Positions 35,321 to 43,691 are shown, counted from the stretch's first letter. The stretch: DNA of 64,000 nucleotides from Gaiellasilicea sp963765705 (GCA_963765705.1 CAVXXJ010000006.1:248001-312000), one strand, 5' to 3'. Numbers and translations: made by a program. The notes: generated by a model from the letters alone, not told the origin.

Positions 35321-36360
35321 CGCTTCACTTCCGTCGGGATCCCGGTGATCTCGCCGTCCGCGATCTGCTGCTTGATCTCGTCGACCTTGTCCACGTCCTC
35401 CTGCGGAACGTCGGCGCTCACCTTGCCGAGGCCGACGCCGTCCTCCTTGAGGCCGAAGGTCGCGTTGCCGCCACCCTTCCAGCTGCCGTCCTGGATCGCC
35501 TCGATCGTGAGGAAGACGGCCGAGTCGACGCCCTTCTGCGCGCTCGTGAGGATGTGATCGCCGAGGAACGACTGGTCGGCGTCCACACCGATGCCGAGCT
35601 TTCCCTTCTCGGCGGCCCCGTTGAGAGCGCCGAGGCCGCAGCCGCCGGCGACCTGGAAGACCACGTTCGAGCCGCGCGCGATCTGGTTCAGCGCCAGCTC
35701 CTTGCACTTCGCCTGGTCGTCCCAGTCCTGGGAGTAGTCGAGGATCGTCTGGATTCCCGGCGCGGCCTTCTCGGCGCCGGCGAAGTAGCCCGCGATGAAG
35801 CGGTCGACGGGCGGCTCCTTCATGCCGCCGACCGCGCTGATCACGTCCTTGCCGGCGCGGCGCTTCTCCTCCAGGCCTGCGAGATAGCCGACGAGGTACC
35901 CGACCTCCTGCTCGCGGAACAGCAGGCCCTGGACGTTCGCCGGCTTACCCGGAACGAACGCCTGGTCGACGTCGATGATCGCGAAGTTCACGTCCGGATA
36001 CTTCTGCGCCACCTTCCCGACCGCGTCGCCCTGCGCGAAGCCGACGCCGATCACGAGGTCGTAGCCGCTGCGTGCGAGCGAGGTCATGTTCGGGATGTAG
36101 TCCGCCGCCGTGGCCGACTCGCTCACGCGTCCCTCGATCCCCAGCTCCTGCTCGGCGCGCGTGAGCCCCTTGAACGCGAGCTCGTTGAAGCCGTTGTCGT
36201 CGAGCTGGCCCTGGTCGACGATCAGGCCGACCCGGAGCTGCTCCGAAGCCTCGGTCGTCGATGCCGCCGTCGTCGAGGGCGAAGCGGTCTCGTCGTCGGA
36301 GCCGCAGGCAGCGAGCGCGAGGACTGAGAGGAGCAGGGCGAGCGGAAGCAGACGACGCAT
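35317..36360 (-). CDS. BMP family ABC transporter substrate-binding lipoprotein
   Basis: A 347-residue basic membrane protein (Med/PnrA-like), a nucleoside- or purine-binding lipoprotein. The signal peptide LPLALLLSVLALAAC gives the lipid cysteine at residue 19. Matches are VGLIVDQGQLDDNGFNELAFKGL, YDLVIGVGFAQGDAVGKVA, GKDVISAVGGMKEPPVDRFIAGY and IGVDADQSFLG. ATG 36360 is the only start that leaves an intact signal peptide. No permease genes lie adjacent. It is divergent from the NrtR-like regulator with 30 bases between. Confidence 0.9.
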   Translation of the reverse strand: MRRLLPLALLLSVLALAACGSDDETASPSTTAASTTEASEQLRVGLIVDQGQLDDNGFNELAFKGLTRAEQELGIEGRVSESATAADYIPNMTSLARSGYDLVIGVGFAQGDAVGKVAQKYPDVNFAIIDVDQAFVPGKPANVQGLLFREQEVGYLVGYLAGLEEKRRAGKDVISAVGGMKEPPVDRFIAGYFAGAEKAAPGIQTILDYSQDWDDQAKCKELALNQIARGSNVVFQVAGGCGLGALNGAAEKGKLGIGVDADQSFLGDHILTSAQKGVDSAVFLTIEAIQDGSWKGGGNATFGLKEDGVGLGKVSADVPQEDVDKVDEIKQQIADGEITGIPTEVKR

Positions 36361-36377
36361 GAGGAGAGCCTTTCGGA

Positions 36378-36405
36378 TAGGTTTTAGACTGTGAGGCACA
36401 AACCT
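36378..36405 (+). promoter_or_regulatory. Putative promoter and operator of the NrtR-like gene
   Basis: TAGGTT at 36378-36383 fits an actinobacterial -10 hexamer and ends seven bases before GTG 36391, as expected for a leaderless transcript. An inverted repeat AGGTTT (36379-36384) / AAACCT (36400-36405) covers the promoter and start codon and could be an autoregulatory site. The opposite gene starts 30 bases away. Confidence 0.4.
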
Positions 36406-37089
36406 GGGGCCGATCCTACCACACTGCCTTTTCAGGTCACGCTCGCCGTCGTGCTGCAGGTTCGCGGCGGCCGCCTGCAGGCGCTCCTCTGGCAGCGCGC
36501 GCGGGAGCCCGACGCCGGAGCCTGGGCCCTGCCCGGAGGCACGCTCGAACCGGACGAGACGCTCGAACGCTCGATCCTGCGCCAGCTGGCGACGAAGGTC
36601 GACGTCCGCGACGTCGCGCACCTCGAGCAGCTCGGCTCGTGGAGCGATCCGGCACGCAGCCCGCAGCGCCGCGAGCTCGCGACCGCGTTTCTCGGGATCG
36701 TGCCGGCGGGTGTCGACCCACAGCTCCCCGAGGACACGAGCTGGCATCCGGTCGACGACCTGCCGCGACTCGCCTTCGACCATGGCGAGATCGTCCTCGC
36801 CGGCCGCGAGCGGCTGCGCGGGAAGCTCTCGTACACGAACGTCGGCTTCGCCCTCGCACCCGCAGCCTTCACGCTCTCGGAGCTCCGCGATCTCTATGCC
36901 GCAGCGCTCGGACACGACGTGTCCGCGACAAACCTGAAGCGCGTGCTCCTGCGGCGCAACGTGCTCGCGACGACCGGTGCGCGGCGCGAGCCCGGACGCG
37001 CCGGTGGGCGCCCCGCCGAGGTCTACCGCTTCCGCGAGCGCACGCTCGAGATCACGGATCCATTCGCCACTCTCCGCCCGCCCGGGTAG
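36391..37089 (+). CDS. NrtR-like Nudix-domain transcriptional regulator
   Basis: A 232-residue protein with an N-terminal Nudix domain (residues 8-150) and a C-terminal winged helix (about 150-225, LSELRDLYAAALGHDVSATNLKRV). This domain order is that of NrtR, the regulator of NAD metabolism genes that senses ADP-ribose-type ligands. The Nudix box is degenerate: after GGTLEPDETLERSIL it reads RQLATK instead of RELxEE. It is therefore probably a non-catalytic sensor. GTG start; TAGGTT (36378-36383) lies seven bases upstream, suggesting a leaderless mRNA. Confidence 0.85.
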   Translation: MRHKPGADPTTLPFQVTLAVVLQVRGGRLQALLWQRAREPDAGAWALPGGTLEPDETLERSILRQLATKVDVRDVAHLEQLGSWSDPARSPQRRELATAFLGIVPAGVDPQLPEDTSWHPVDDLPRLAFDHGEIVLAGRERLRGKLSYTNVGFALAPAAFTLSELRDLYAAALGHDVSATNLKRVLLRRNVLATTGARREPGRAGGRPAEVYRFRERTLEITDPFATLRPPG

Positions 37090-37224
37090 CCGTGCCGGTA
37101 GGGGATCCCCGATTCGGGTGACGGGGAGGCCGCCGAACCCGTCGCTCGAGCACCCGAAACGGGCACGTCCGCCGGGCGGGAGCGTGTATCACGTGCCGGG
37201 GCCTCCGGACGACGACCAGAGCAG

Positions 37225-37800
37225 ATGCTCCGCTACCTCATCGCCATCCTTGCTGCAGCCGTCGTCCTCCCCGCCTCCGCCCAGGCGGCCGGCGGCGACT
37301 ACGTCTTCCAGGGCGCTTCACGCACCGAGCGCTCCACCGTGCGCGCCGCGCTCAACGCCAGCTCGTTCGACTGGAACGTCGTGCCGAAGCAGGTCACCGT
37401 CCACGTCGGTCGCTACGGCGTGTCCCACGCGACTCCGGGTCACGTCTGGCTCGACCGCGGCCTGCTCGCCTCCGGCCGCTTCTCCTGGGCAACGGTCATG
37501 GACGAGTACGCGCACCAGGTCGACTTCTTCGTCCTCGATCCCGCACGCCGCGCCGTGCTCCAGCAGCGGCTCGGCGCCAGCGCCTGGTGCTACGAGGTCT
37601 CAGGCCTCGCACACAACGCACACGGCTGCGAACGGTTCGCCTCGATGATCGCGTGGGCGTACTGGCCGTCGAAGGACAACGCCTACCGCCCCGGCTCCGC
37701 CACAGACGAGTCTGCAGCGATGCCTGCCGGCGAGTTCCGCGCGCTGCTCTCGACCGTCGTCGGCATGCCGACGCCCGTGTCCGCTCTGATCCGGCCCTAG
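37225..37800 (+). CDS. Secreted protein with degenerate HExxH-like motif
   Basis: A 191-residue exported protein with a signal peptide (LRYLIAILAAAVVLPASAQA) cleaved near residue 21. The segment VMDEYAHQVDFFVLD resembles the HExxH metalloprotease motif with aspartate in place of the first histidine (DEYAH), followed by a downstream ERFASMIAWAYW. Gluzincins use a further glutamate, and the ERFA glutamate lies at a suitable distance. A zinc-binding fold is therefore plausible, but activity is doubtful. Family unassigned. The stop shares CTAG with the opposing regulator gene. Confidence 0.7.
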   Translation: MLRYLIAILAAAVVLPASAQAAGGDYVFQGASRTERSTVRAALNASSFDWNVVPKQVTVHVGRYGVSHATPGHVWLDRGLLASGRFSWATVMDEYAHQVDFFVLDPARRAVLQQRLGASAWCYEVSGLAHNAHGCERFASMIAWAYWPSKDNAYRPGSATDESAAMPAGEFRALLSTVVGMPTPVSALIRP

Positions 37801-38414
37801 GCGATCAGTGACTGCCGCAAGGCGGTCGCAACCGCCTGGGTGCGCGTGTCGGCGTCGAGCTTCGCCATCGCCTTGCGCACGTGCGTCCGCACCGTCTCGG
37901 GCGAGATGAACAGCTCCTTGCCGATCTCCTCGTTCGAGTTGCCGTCGGCGAGCAGCCGTAGGACGTCGCGCTCGCGCTGCGTCAGGTTGGTCATCTTCTC
38001 GGTCGCGGCGGAGCTCGAGAGCACGCCGGCCAGAACCGGATCGACGTACGTCCGGCCGGACGCGACGAGCTCGACCGCCCGCACGACCTCGGCGAGCGGC
38101 GCCTCCTTCAGCACGAAGCCGCGCGCGCCGGCGTCGAGCGCCTCCGTCAGGAGCGCGCGGTCGCCGAAGGCGGTGTACAGGATCACCGCGGTGTGCGGCG
38201 TGGTTCGCCCGACGTGCCGCGCGACCTCGATCCCGGACAGCCCCGGCATCCGCAGGTCGAGGATGGCGACAGCCGGGTGGCTGAGCTCGATCTGCTCGAG
38301 CGCCTCGTGACCGTCGCGAGCGCGTCCCGCGATCTCGATCCCGTTCTCCTCGAGCACGTCCGCAACCGCCTCGACGACGGCTGGATGGTCGTCGGCGACA
38401 AGGCAGGTGGTCAC
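37797..38414 (-). CDS. LuxR-family response regulator (NarL/FixJ type)
   Basis: A 205-residue regulator. The receiver domain (residues 3-115) has VADDHPAVV, the phosphoacceptor aspartate in AILDLRMPGL and the lysine of VLKEA. A LuxR helix-turn-helix follows in LTQRERDVLRLLADGNSNEEIGKELFISPETVRTHV. The GTG at 38414 has GGGGGG upstream; a longer frame exists but lacks a ribosome site. No cognate kinase is adjacent on the same strand. The divergent genes at 38581 and 39102 are also signalling proteins and may belong to the same circuit. Confidence 0.88.
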   Translation of the reverse strand: MTTCLVADDHPAVVEAVADVLEENGIEIAGRARDGHEALEQIELSHPAVAILDLRMPGLSGIEVARHVGRTTPHTAVILYTAFGDRALLTEALDAGARGFVLKEAPLAEVVRAVELVASGRTYVDPVLAGVLSSSAATEKMTNLTQRERDVLRLLADGNSNEEIGKELFISPETVRTHVRKAMAKLDADTRTQAVATALRQSLIA

Positions 38415-38580
38415 AACCCCCCGTTCAGCCACGAAACACCATCCGCCGGGGGTCGCGGACGCCGGTCCGTATGCATAGGATCGTGCTACAAGCAAGCGAC
38501 GGGGGTCGAGTGATCAAAGGGACTACGGCCTCACGGGTTGGGGCGGACCGGACGCCGATCCGCGGGGGAATCATAGTCCT

Positions 38581-39105
38581 GTGACACACAACGCCCGCGG
38601 GGAACGTTCACTTCTGACAATCGGCCTGCTGACGCGGGGCGCGCTGCACGAGATCTCGAACCCACTCGTGGGCCTGATCGGCTCGGCCGAGTTCGCCCTC
38701 GACGACGCCGAGCCCGGCACGAAGCTGCACCAACGGATCACGCTGATGCAAAGCACCGGCGCCGAGATTGCGGGAATCGTGCGCGCACTCCAGGCGTTCA
38801 TCCGCCTCCAGGAGCTACCCGCTCAGTCCCTCTCGCTCGGCGACGCGGCCGCCGAAGCGGTCGCCCTCGTCGACCTCGTGCTGCCCACGCACGATGTCAC
38901 GCTGGCAACCGCCGGAGACGCGACCGTCTTCGCGGCCCCGGGTGAGCTCCGCTGCTCGCTCGTCGAGCTCCTGGTCGACGCGCTCGAGCGCAGCAACTCA
39001 CGCGGCGCGATCGAGCTCACCGTCCGAGCCGAGGGCAGCGAAGCGGTCGTCGCGGCCACCGGCGGCGGCGAGCTCCGGTTGCGGGCCGCCGAGGCGGCGA
39101 CATGA
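38581..39105 (+). CDS. Truncated histidine kinase-like protein (H-box present, ATP site degenerate)
   Basis: A 174-residue soluble protein. The helix ALHEISNPLVGLIG matches the HisKA/HATPase H-box, with His23 as a candidate phosphoacceptor. The C-terminal half retains the CSLVELLVDALE helix of the HATPase N-box but with Asp in place of Asn. No DxGxG or GxG lid motif is visible before the end. It probably cannot bind ATP normally. It overlaps the CheY-like gene by four bases. It may be a phosphotransfer or dimerisation partner rather than a kinase. Confidence 0.72.
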   Translation: MTHNARGERSLLTIGLLTRGALHEISNPLVGLIGSAEFALDDAEPGTKLHQRITLMQSTGAEIAGIVRALQAFIRLQELPAQSLSLGDAAAEAVALVDLVLPTHDVTLATAGDATVFAAPGELRCSLVELLVDALERSNSRGAIELTVRAEGSEAVVAATGGGELRLRAAEAAT

Positions 39106-39476
39106 GCAGGATCCTGGTCGTTGACGACGAGCAGGTGGTCCGGGAGCTGACGGTCGAGATCCTCCGGCGCAGCGGCTACGAGCCTCACGGCGTGCCGTCG
39201 GCGAAGCGTGCGCTCGCGCTGCTCGACCAAGAACGGTTCGACCTGGTCGTGAGCGACGTCGTCATGCCGGAGATGACCGGCGTCGAGTTCCTCTACGAGC
39301 TCCGCACGCGGCTCCCCGACATGCCTGTGGTGCTGATGACGGGCGGCTCGAAGGAACCGGAGCGCGCGACGAACGCGGTCGCGCTGGGAGCATGCGGCCT
39401 GCTCTACAAGCCCTTCTCCCACGCCGAGCTGACGGCAGCCGTGGAAGCCGCGCTGCAGCGCCCGAGTAGCTACTAG
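39102..39476 (+). CDS. CheY-like single-domain response regulator
   Basis: A 124-residue receiver domain with VVDDEQ at the N-terminus, the phosphoacceptor aspartate in VVSDVVMPEMTG and the lysine in LYKPFSHAEL. There is no output domain. The ATG overlaps the preceding kinase-like gene (ATGA). Together they look like a two-part phosphorelay module. Its stop overlaps the opposing dehydrogenase gene by 4 bases. Confidence 0.9.
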   Translation: MSRILVVDDEQVVRELTVEILRRSGYEPHGVPSAKRALALLDQERFDLVVSDVVMPEMTGVEFLYELRTRLPDMPVVLMTGGSKEPERATNAVALGACGLLYKPFSHAELTAAVEAALQRPSSY

Positions 39477-41875
39477 CTGCGAAGCCGAGCTCCGTCCGGG
39501 TCGTAGAGCGGCTCGGCCGCGACCTCGCCGCCCACCCACTCGCCGAAGATCTCGACCTCGACCTGGGTCCCGGGTTGCGCGCTCGCGGCGGGGAGATACG
39601 CGTACGCGACCGAGCGCTCGACCGTGTAGCCGTACCCGCCGCTCGTCACCCGCCCGACCAGGTCGCCGTCGACGCGCACCGGCTCGGAGCCGAGCGCGAT
39701 CGAGTGCGGGTCCACGAGAGTCACGCAGCACAGCCGGCGGTCGGGCTCGCCCGAGGCGACGAGCGCGTCCTTGCCGAGGAACTCCTTGTCGAGCTTGACC
39801 GCGAAGTCGAGCCCCGCCTCGTAGGGGTTGTCGTCGGCCGTGATGTCCGAGCCCCAGACGCGGTAGCCCTTCTCGAGCCGAAGCGAGTCGATCGCCTTGT
39901 AGCCGCCCGCCACCAGCCCGTGCTCGGCCCCCGCTGCCCAGATCGTGTCCCAGAGCGCCAGCCCGAACTCCGAGGAGCAGTAGAGCTCCCAGCCGAGCTC
40001 GCCGACGTAGGTCACGCGGAGCGCGAGACAGGGGACGGTTCCGACCGCGAGCTCGCGCGCCCGCAGGTAGGGAAAGTCGAGCGGATCCGTCGTCAGCGGC
40101 GCCAGGATGTCGCGCGCACTCGGCCCCCAGAGCCCGAGGCACGCGTACTTCGACGTGACGTCGTCGACCGTGACGGAGCCGTCGTCCGGAGCGTGCTGCC
40201 GGATCCACGCGAGGTCGTGCCGGCCGAAGGCGGTGCCGGTGACGATCCGGAAGCGCTCCTCGGCGAGGCGCGTGACCGTGAAGTCGCACTCGATCCCGCC
40301 TCTCGCGTTCAGCATCTGGGTATAGGTGATCGCGCCGGTGTCCCGTGCGACGCGGTTGTCGCACAGCCGCTCGAGCAACCCGGCCGCTCCTGCGCCCGAG
40401 ACCTCGATCTTCGCGAACGACGACTCGTCGAAGAGCGCCGCCGTCTCGCGGCAGGCGCGGTGCTCGGCCCCGATCGCGGCCGACCAGTGCCGCCCCGCCC
40501 AGCCGCGTGGGCGCAGGCTGTCGTCCCCGTTCGCCGCGTTCGGCTCGAACCAGTTGGCGCGCTCCCAGCCGGACTTCTCGCCGAACGCCGCCCCGAGCTC
40601 CTTCAGCCTCGCGTACGCGGGCGACGTCCGCAGCGGCCGTCCCGCCTCGCGCTCGTGGCCCGGGTACTTGACGTCGTAGTAGGTCGAATAGACCTCCGTC
40701 GTGCGGGCGACCGTGTAGGCACGGCTCGTGTACGCCGCGCCGAAGCGGCGCGAGTCCATGTGCCAGACGTCGAGGCTCGGCGTCCCCTCGACGATCCACT
40801 CGGCGACGAGCTTCCCCATCCCGCCGGCTCCGGCGAGGCCGTGGGCACAGAAGCCGGCGGCGACCCAGAAGCCGCGCACGTCGGTGGGGCCGAGAATGAA
40901 CTCCCCGTCCGGCGTGAACGCCTCCGGGCCGTTGATCAGCCGGACGACCTCCATCTCCTCGAGCGACGGCACCCTGCGGATTGCGTTCTCGAGCAGCGGC
41001 TCGAAGCGGGGCCAGTCCTCCTCGAGCAGCCGGCCGTTGAAGTCGGGCGGGATCCCGTCGAGCGACCACGGCGCCGGATCGCGTTCGTAGCCCCCCATCA
41101 CGAGGCCGCCGGACTCGGGGCGGAAGTAGACGAGGAGCGAGGGGTCTCGCATCGTCGGCATGTCGAGCGGCAGGTCGCTCGGGCGGGTGACGAGATACTC
41201 GTGGGCCATCGGCACGATCGGGACGGTGACGCCGGCGAGCCGTCCGAGCTCCGCCGCGAACATGCCGCCGGCGTTGACGACGACCTCCGCTTCGATCTCG
41301 CCCTTGTCGGTGGAGACGCCGACGACGCGGCCGTGCTCGACCGGAATCGCCGTCACACGCGTGTTCGTCGCGATCTCGGCACCGTGGCGACGGGCACCTT
41401 CGGCGAGGGCGAACGTCAGCTGCGACGGGTCGATGTACCCGTCCGTGGGCAGATAGGCGGCGCCGAGCACGCCCTCGGTGGACATCGGCGGGAAGAGCTC
41501 CTGCGCCTCGGCGGCCGAGACCAGCTCCAGCGGCAGCCCGAACGTCTTCGCCCAGCCCGCCTGCCGCGCGATCTCCTCGAGGCGCTCCTCCGACGACGCC
41601 AGGCGCAGCGACCCGACCTCGCGCCAGCCCGTCTCGAGCCCGACCTCCGCACCGATCGTGCGATAGAGCTCGACGCTCGCCATCATCATCTTCGTCAGCG
41701 ACAGCGAGCTCCGCAGCTGGCCGACGAGACCGGCCGAATGGAATGTCGAGCCGGAGGTCAGGTCGGCGCGCTCGACGAGGACGACGTCGTCCCAGCCGAG
41801 GCGAGCCAGCCAGTAGAGGATCGAGCAGCCGCCGACTCCGCCGCCGATCACCACCGCTCTCGCCCGGTCTCGCAT
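39473..41875 (-). CDS. Dimethylglycine/sarcosine dehydrogenase-like FAD oxidoreductase (DAO-GcvT fusion)
   Basis: An 800-residue two-part enzyme. The N-terminal FAD domain has VVIGGGVGGCSILYWLARL and the STFHSAGL histidine that carries covalent FAD in dimethylglycine dehydrogenases. The C-terminal half (from about residue 430) is a folate-binding GcvT-like domain, with GVECD-like IECDFTVTRLAEERFRIVTG and LRLEKGYRVWGSDITADDNPYEAGL. It oxidises N-methyl groups to formaldehyde or methylenetetrahydrofolate. The ATG at 41875 is divergent from a cupredoxin gene at 41963. Confidence 0.92.
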   Translation of the reverse strand: MRDRARAVVIGGGVGGCSILYWLARLGWDDVVLVERADLTSGSTFHSAGLVGQLRSSLSLTKMMMASVELYRTIGAEVGLETGWREVGSLRLASSEERLEEIARQAGWAKTFGLPLELVSAAEAQELFPPMSTEGVLGAAYLPTDGYIDPSQLTFALAEGARRHGAEIATNTRVTAIPVEHGRVVGVSTDKGEIEAEVVVNAGGMFAAELGRLAGVTVPIVPMAHEYLVTRPSDLPLDMPTMRDPSLLVYFRPESGGLVMGGYERDPAPWSLDGIPPDFNGRLLEEDWPRFEPLLENAIRRVPSLEEMEVVRLINGPEAFTPDGEFILGPTDVRGFWVAAGFCAHGLAGAGGMGKLVAEWIVEGTPSLDVWHMDSRRFGAAYTSRAYTVARTTEVYSTYYDVKYPGHEREAGRPLRTSPAYARLKELGAAFGEKSGWERANWFEPNAANGDDSLRPRGWAGRHWSAAIGAEHRACRETAALFDESSFAKIEVSGAGAAGLLERLCDNRVARDTGAITYTQMLNARGGIECDFTVTRLAEERFRIVTGTAFGRHDLAWIRQHAPDDGSVTVDDVTSKYACLGLWGPSARDILAPLTTDPLDFPYLRARELAVGTVPCLALRVTYVGELGWELYCSSEFGLALWDTIWAAGAEHGLVAGGYKAIDSLRLEKGYRVWGSDITADDNPYEAGLDFAVKLDKEFLGKDALVASGEPDRRLCCVTLVDPHSIALGSEPVRVDGDLVGRVTSGGYGYTVERSVAYAYLPAASAQPGTQVEVEIFGEWVGGEVAAEPLYDPDGARLRS

Positions 41876-41962
41876 CGCACGGAGAACCTAACCGGCCACC
41901 CGTGAACCGTTCGGCGGTGGCCTCCGTAGGCTTTCCTTGTAACCAACCGAGAGGGGGAGCTC

Positions 41963-42376
41963 GTGACACGCTCACGCGCTGCGTTGTTGATCCTGCTCGT
42001 CGTGCTCGGCCTGGTTGTGGCCGGCTGCGGCGGAGACGATGACGAGGCCGGCACGACCGCCGAAGAGACGACCGAGGCGACCACCGAGGCGAGCGGCGCG
42101 GGAGGCGGAACGACGCTGAACGGCAGCGTCGGCCCCGGCTTCGACATCAGCCTCGATGGAACGGACGGCCTCACCGCGGGCAGCTACACGATCACCGTCA
42201 ACGACCAGTCGTCCGCGCACAACTTCCACCTCACGGGCCCCGGGGGCGTCAACGTCTCGACCGACGTCGGCGGCGAGGGTGAGGAGAGCTTCGACGTCGA
42301 GTTGCAGGCGGGTGAGTACTCGTTCGTCTGTGATCCGCACGCGAGCCAGATGAACGGGAGCTTTACCGTGGGTTAG
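41963..42376 (+). CDS. Lipoprotein with cupredoxin (type 1 copper) domain
   Basis: A 137-residue protein. The lipobox VAGC gives Cys22, followed by an acidic threonine/glutamate linker (residues 25-45) and a plastocyanin-like domain. Copper ligands are His86 (SSAHNFHL), Cys123, His126 and Met130 (CDPHASQM). It starts with GTG after GAGGGGGAGC. It is probably a surface-anchored electron carrier. The neighbours do not identify its partner. Confidence 0.87.
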   Translation: MTRSRAALLILLVVLGLVVAGCGGDDDEAGTTAEETTEATTEASGAGGGTTLNGSVGPGFDISLDGTDGLTAGSYTITVNDQSSAHNFHLTGPGGVNVSTDVGGEGEESFDVELQAGEYSFVCDPHASQMNGSFTVG

Positions 42377-42417
42377 GAGCTCTCAAGCCGTATCCGGGGT
42401 GTGCCGATAACGTTCTT

Positions 42418-42510
42418 GTGGCGATGAACACCACTCTCAAGATCGTGGCGACGGTTTCCGTGCTCGCGCACGCAGCCGCTGCGGCCGCGCTCCTGCTCCC
42501 CCAGCGCTAA
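42418..42510 (+). CDS. Candidate 30-residue hydrophobic leader-like peptide, possibly leaderless
   Basis: GTG at 42418 opens a 30-codon frame. An internal ATG two codons later begins MNTTLKIVATVSVLAHAAAA, which has a signal-peptide-like hydrophobic run. GATAAC at 42406-42411 is placed like a -10 box, with transcription starting near the GTG, so a leaderless mRNA is possible. The frame ends in a TAA that overlaps the stop of the opposing kinase-like gene. Only sequence-context evidence is available; translation is uncertain. Confidence 0.4.
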   Translation: MAMNTTLKIVATVSVLAHAAAAAALLLPQR

Positions 42511-43379
42511 CCCAGAGCTCTGCGGAACGGGCGCGCCGCGGCGGTGCGCTCGAGCCGGTCGAAGTGCTCCTCCGCGTAGCCGCGGAAGTCGAAGTCCAGG
42601 TCCGAGAGGGCCTGCTGGACGACGCCCCACATCGCCTCGCGGAAGTCGGACATGAATCGCATCAGCGTCAGCGCGCGCACGTGCTCGGAGCGGACGCCGC
42701 CGAAGTAGGCGCGCAGTAGCGCGGCGCCGTCCTCGTCGGAGAGGCCGTTGTTGACCGCGAGGTTGGCCAGATCGAAGAAGACGTCTCCCATGCCCGCGTA
42801 CTCCCAGTCGACGATCCGGATCCGGACGCCGTCGTCGATGAAGTTGGCGGTGAGCAGGTCGTTGTGGCACGGGCGCTCCGGCACCGGGCCGCGCGCCCGC
42901 TCGACGAGCGCGGCCGTCTCGCGCGCGCGCTCGAACGCGGGCGGGATGGCGACTCCGTGCGTCGTGGCGGTGGCCGCGTAGGACTCGATGACGCGGAACG
43001 AGTCGAAGCGCGCCGCGATCGGCGGCCCCGCGTGCACGGCGCGGAGCGACTGCGCGATGCGCCGGAGCGCCTCCGCCTCCCGAATCGCCTCGGCCCTGAC
43101 GACCGCGCCACCGATGAAGCGGGTGACGAGATAGCCCTCGGGCTCGACGAAGGCGACCACCTCGGGGCCGACGCCGACGGCCGCCGCGGCGAGCGACGCC
43201 TCGTACTCGACGCGCCGGTCGATCCCGAGCAGCTCCGTGTCCTTGCCGCCGATCCGAAGCACGTACGCGCCATCGTCGAGCGTGATCTTGAAGTTCCGGT
43301 TCGTGATCCCGCCGCCGAGCACCTCGATCTGCGCGCTCCTGCCCGGCCACACCCGCTCGACCATCTCCTCGACCTGCAT
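42507..43379 (-). CDS. Choline/ethanolamine kinase-like phosphotransferase
   Basis: A 290-residue APH-fold protein. The catalytic loop is PCHNDLLTANFI, HND instead of HGD as in choline kinases (HNDLxxxN). The metal segment is RIVDWEYAGMGDVFFDLAN, matching choline/ethanolamine kinase DxEY. VLGGGITNRNFKI binds nucleotide. It probably phosphorylates a small alcohol such as choline. The sarcosine/dimethylglycine dehydrogenase-like gene a few genes away fits methylated amine metabolism. The ATG overlaps no gene; AzlD follows upstream on the same strand. Confidence 0.86.
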   Translation of the reverse strand: MQVEEMVERVWPGRSAQIEVLGGGITNRNFKITLDDGAYVLRIGGKDTELLGIDRRVEYEASLAAAAVGVGPEVVAFVEPEGYLVTRFIGGAVVRAEAIREAEALRRIAQSLRAVHAGPPIAARFDSFRVIESYAATATTHGVAIPPAFERARETAALVERARGPVPERPCHNDLLTANFIDDGVRIRIVDWEYAGMGDVFFDLANLAVNNGLSDEDGAALLRAYFGGVRSEHVRALTLMRFMSDFREAMWGVVQQALSDLDFDFRGYAEEHFDRLERTAAARPFRRALG

Positions 43380-43391
43380 GGTCGACGGATC

Positions 43392-43691
43392 CTAGAACAG
43401 CCGAATCAGGGCGGCGGTCGCTCCCGCGACGAGCATGACGACGATGATCGGCGCGCGCAGCCAGATGGCGACGCCTCCGGTGACGACCCCGGCGAGCCGC
43501 TCGTCGAGCACGATCGCGCGGTCGCCGCCGACCGCCTGCGTGACGACGAGCGCGGCCAGCATCGCGGGCGCGAGCACCTCGACGACGGACGTCACTCGCG
43601 GCGGCAGCTCCCTCCGGCCGAGCAGGACCGGCCCCGACGCCTTGAAGGCCATCGTCGCGACGCCCACGACGCAGATCACGACCCAGATCAT
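43392..43691 (-). CDS. azlD: AzlD family branched-chain amino acid exporter subunit
   Basis: A 99-residue membrane protein with about three hydrophobic segments (MIWVVICVVGVATMAF, VVEVLAPAMLAALVVTQ, VTGGVAIWLRAPIIVVMLVAGATAAL). AzlD forms an exporter with AzlC for branched-chain amino acids or analogues. ATG 43691 overlaps the AzlC gene by four bases. Confidence 0.85.
   Translation of the reverse strand: MIWVVICVVGVATMAFKASGPVLLGRRELPPRVTSVVEVLAPAMLAALVVTQAVGGDRAIVLDERLAGVVTGGVAIWLRAPIIVVMLVAGATAALIRLF

Noticed and set aside
38823..41975. Long minus-strand frame overlapping the dimethylglycine dehydrogenase-like gene and the kinase-like gene
   Set aside because: It is an alternative frame of the real 800-residue gene plus antisense sequence to the kinase-like and CheY-like genes. 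It has no motif and Arg-rich low-complexity composition.
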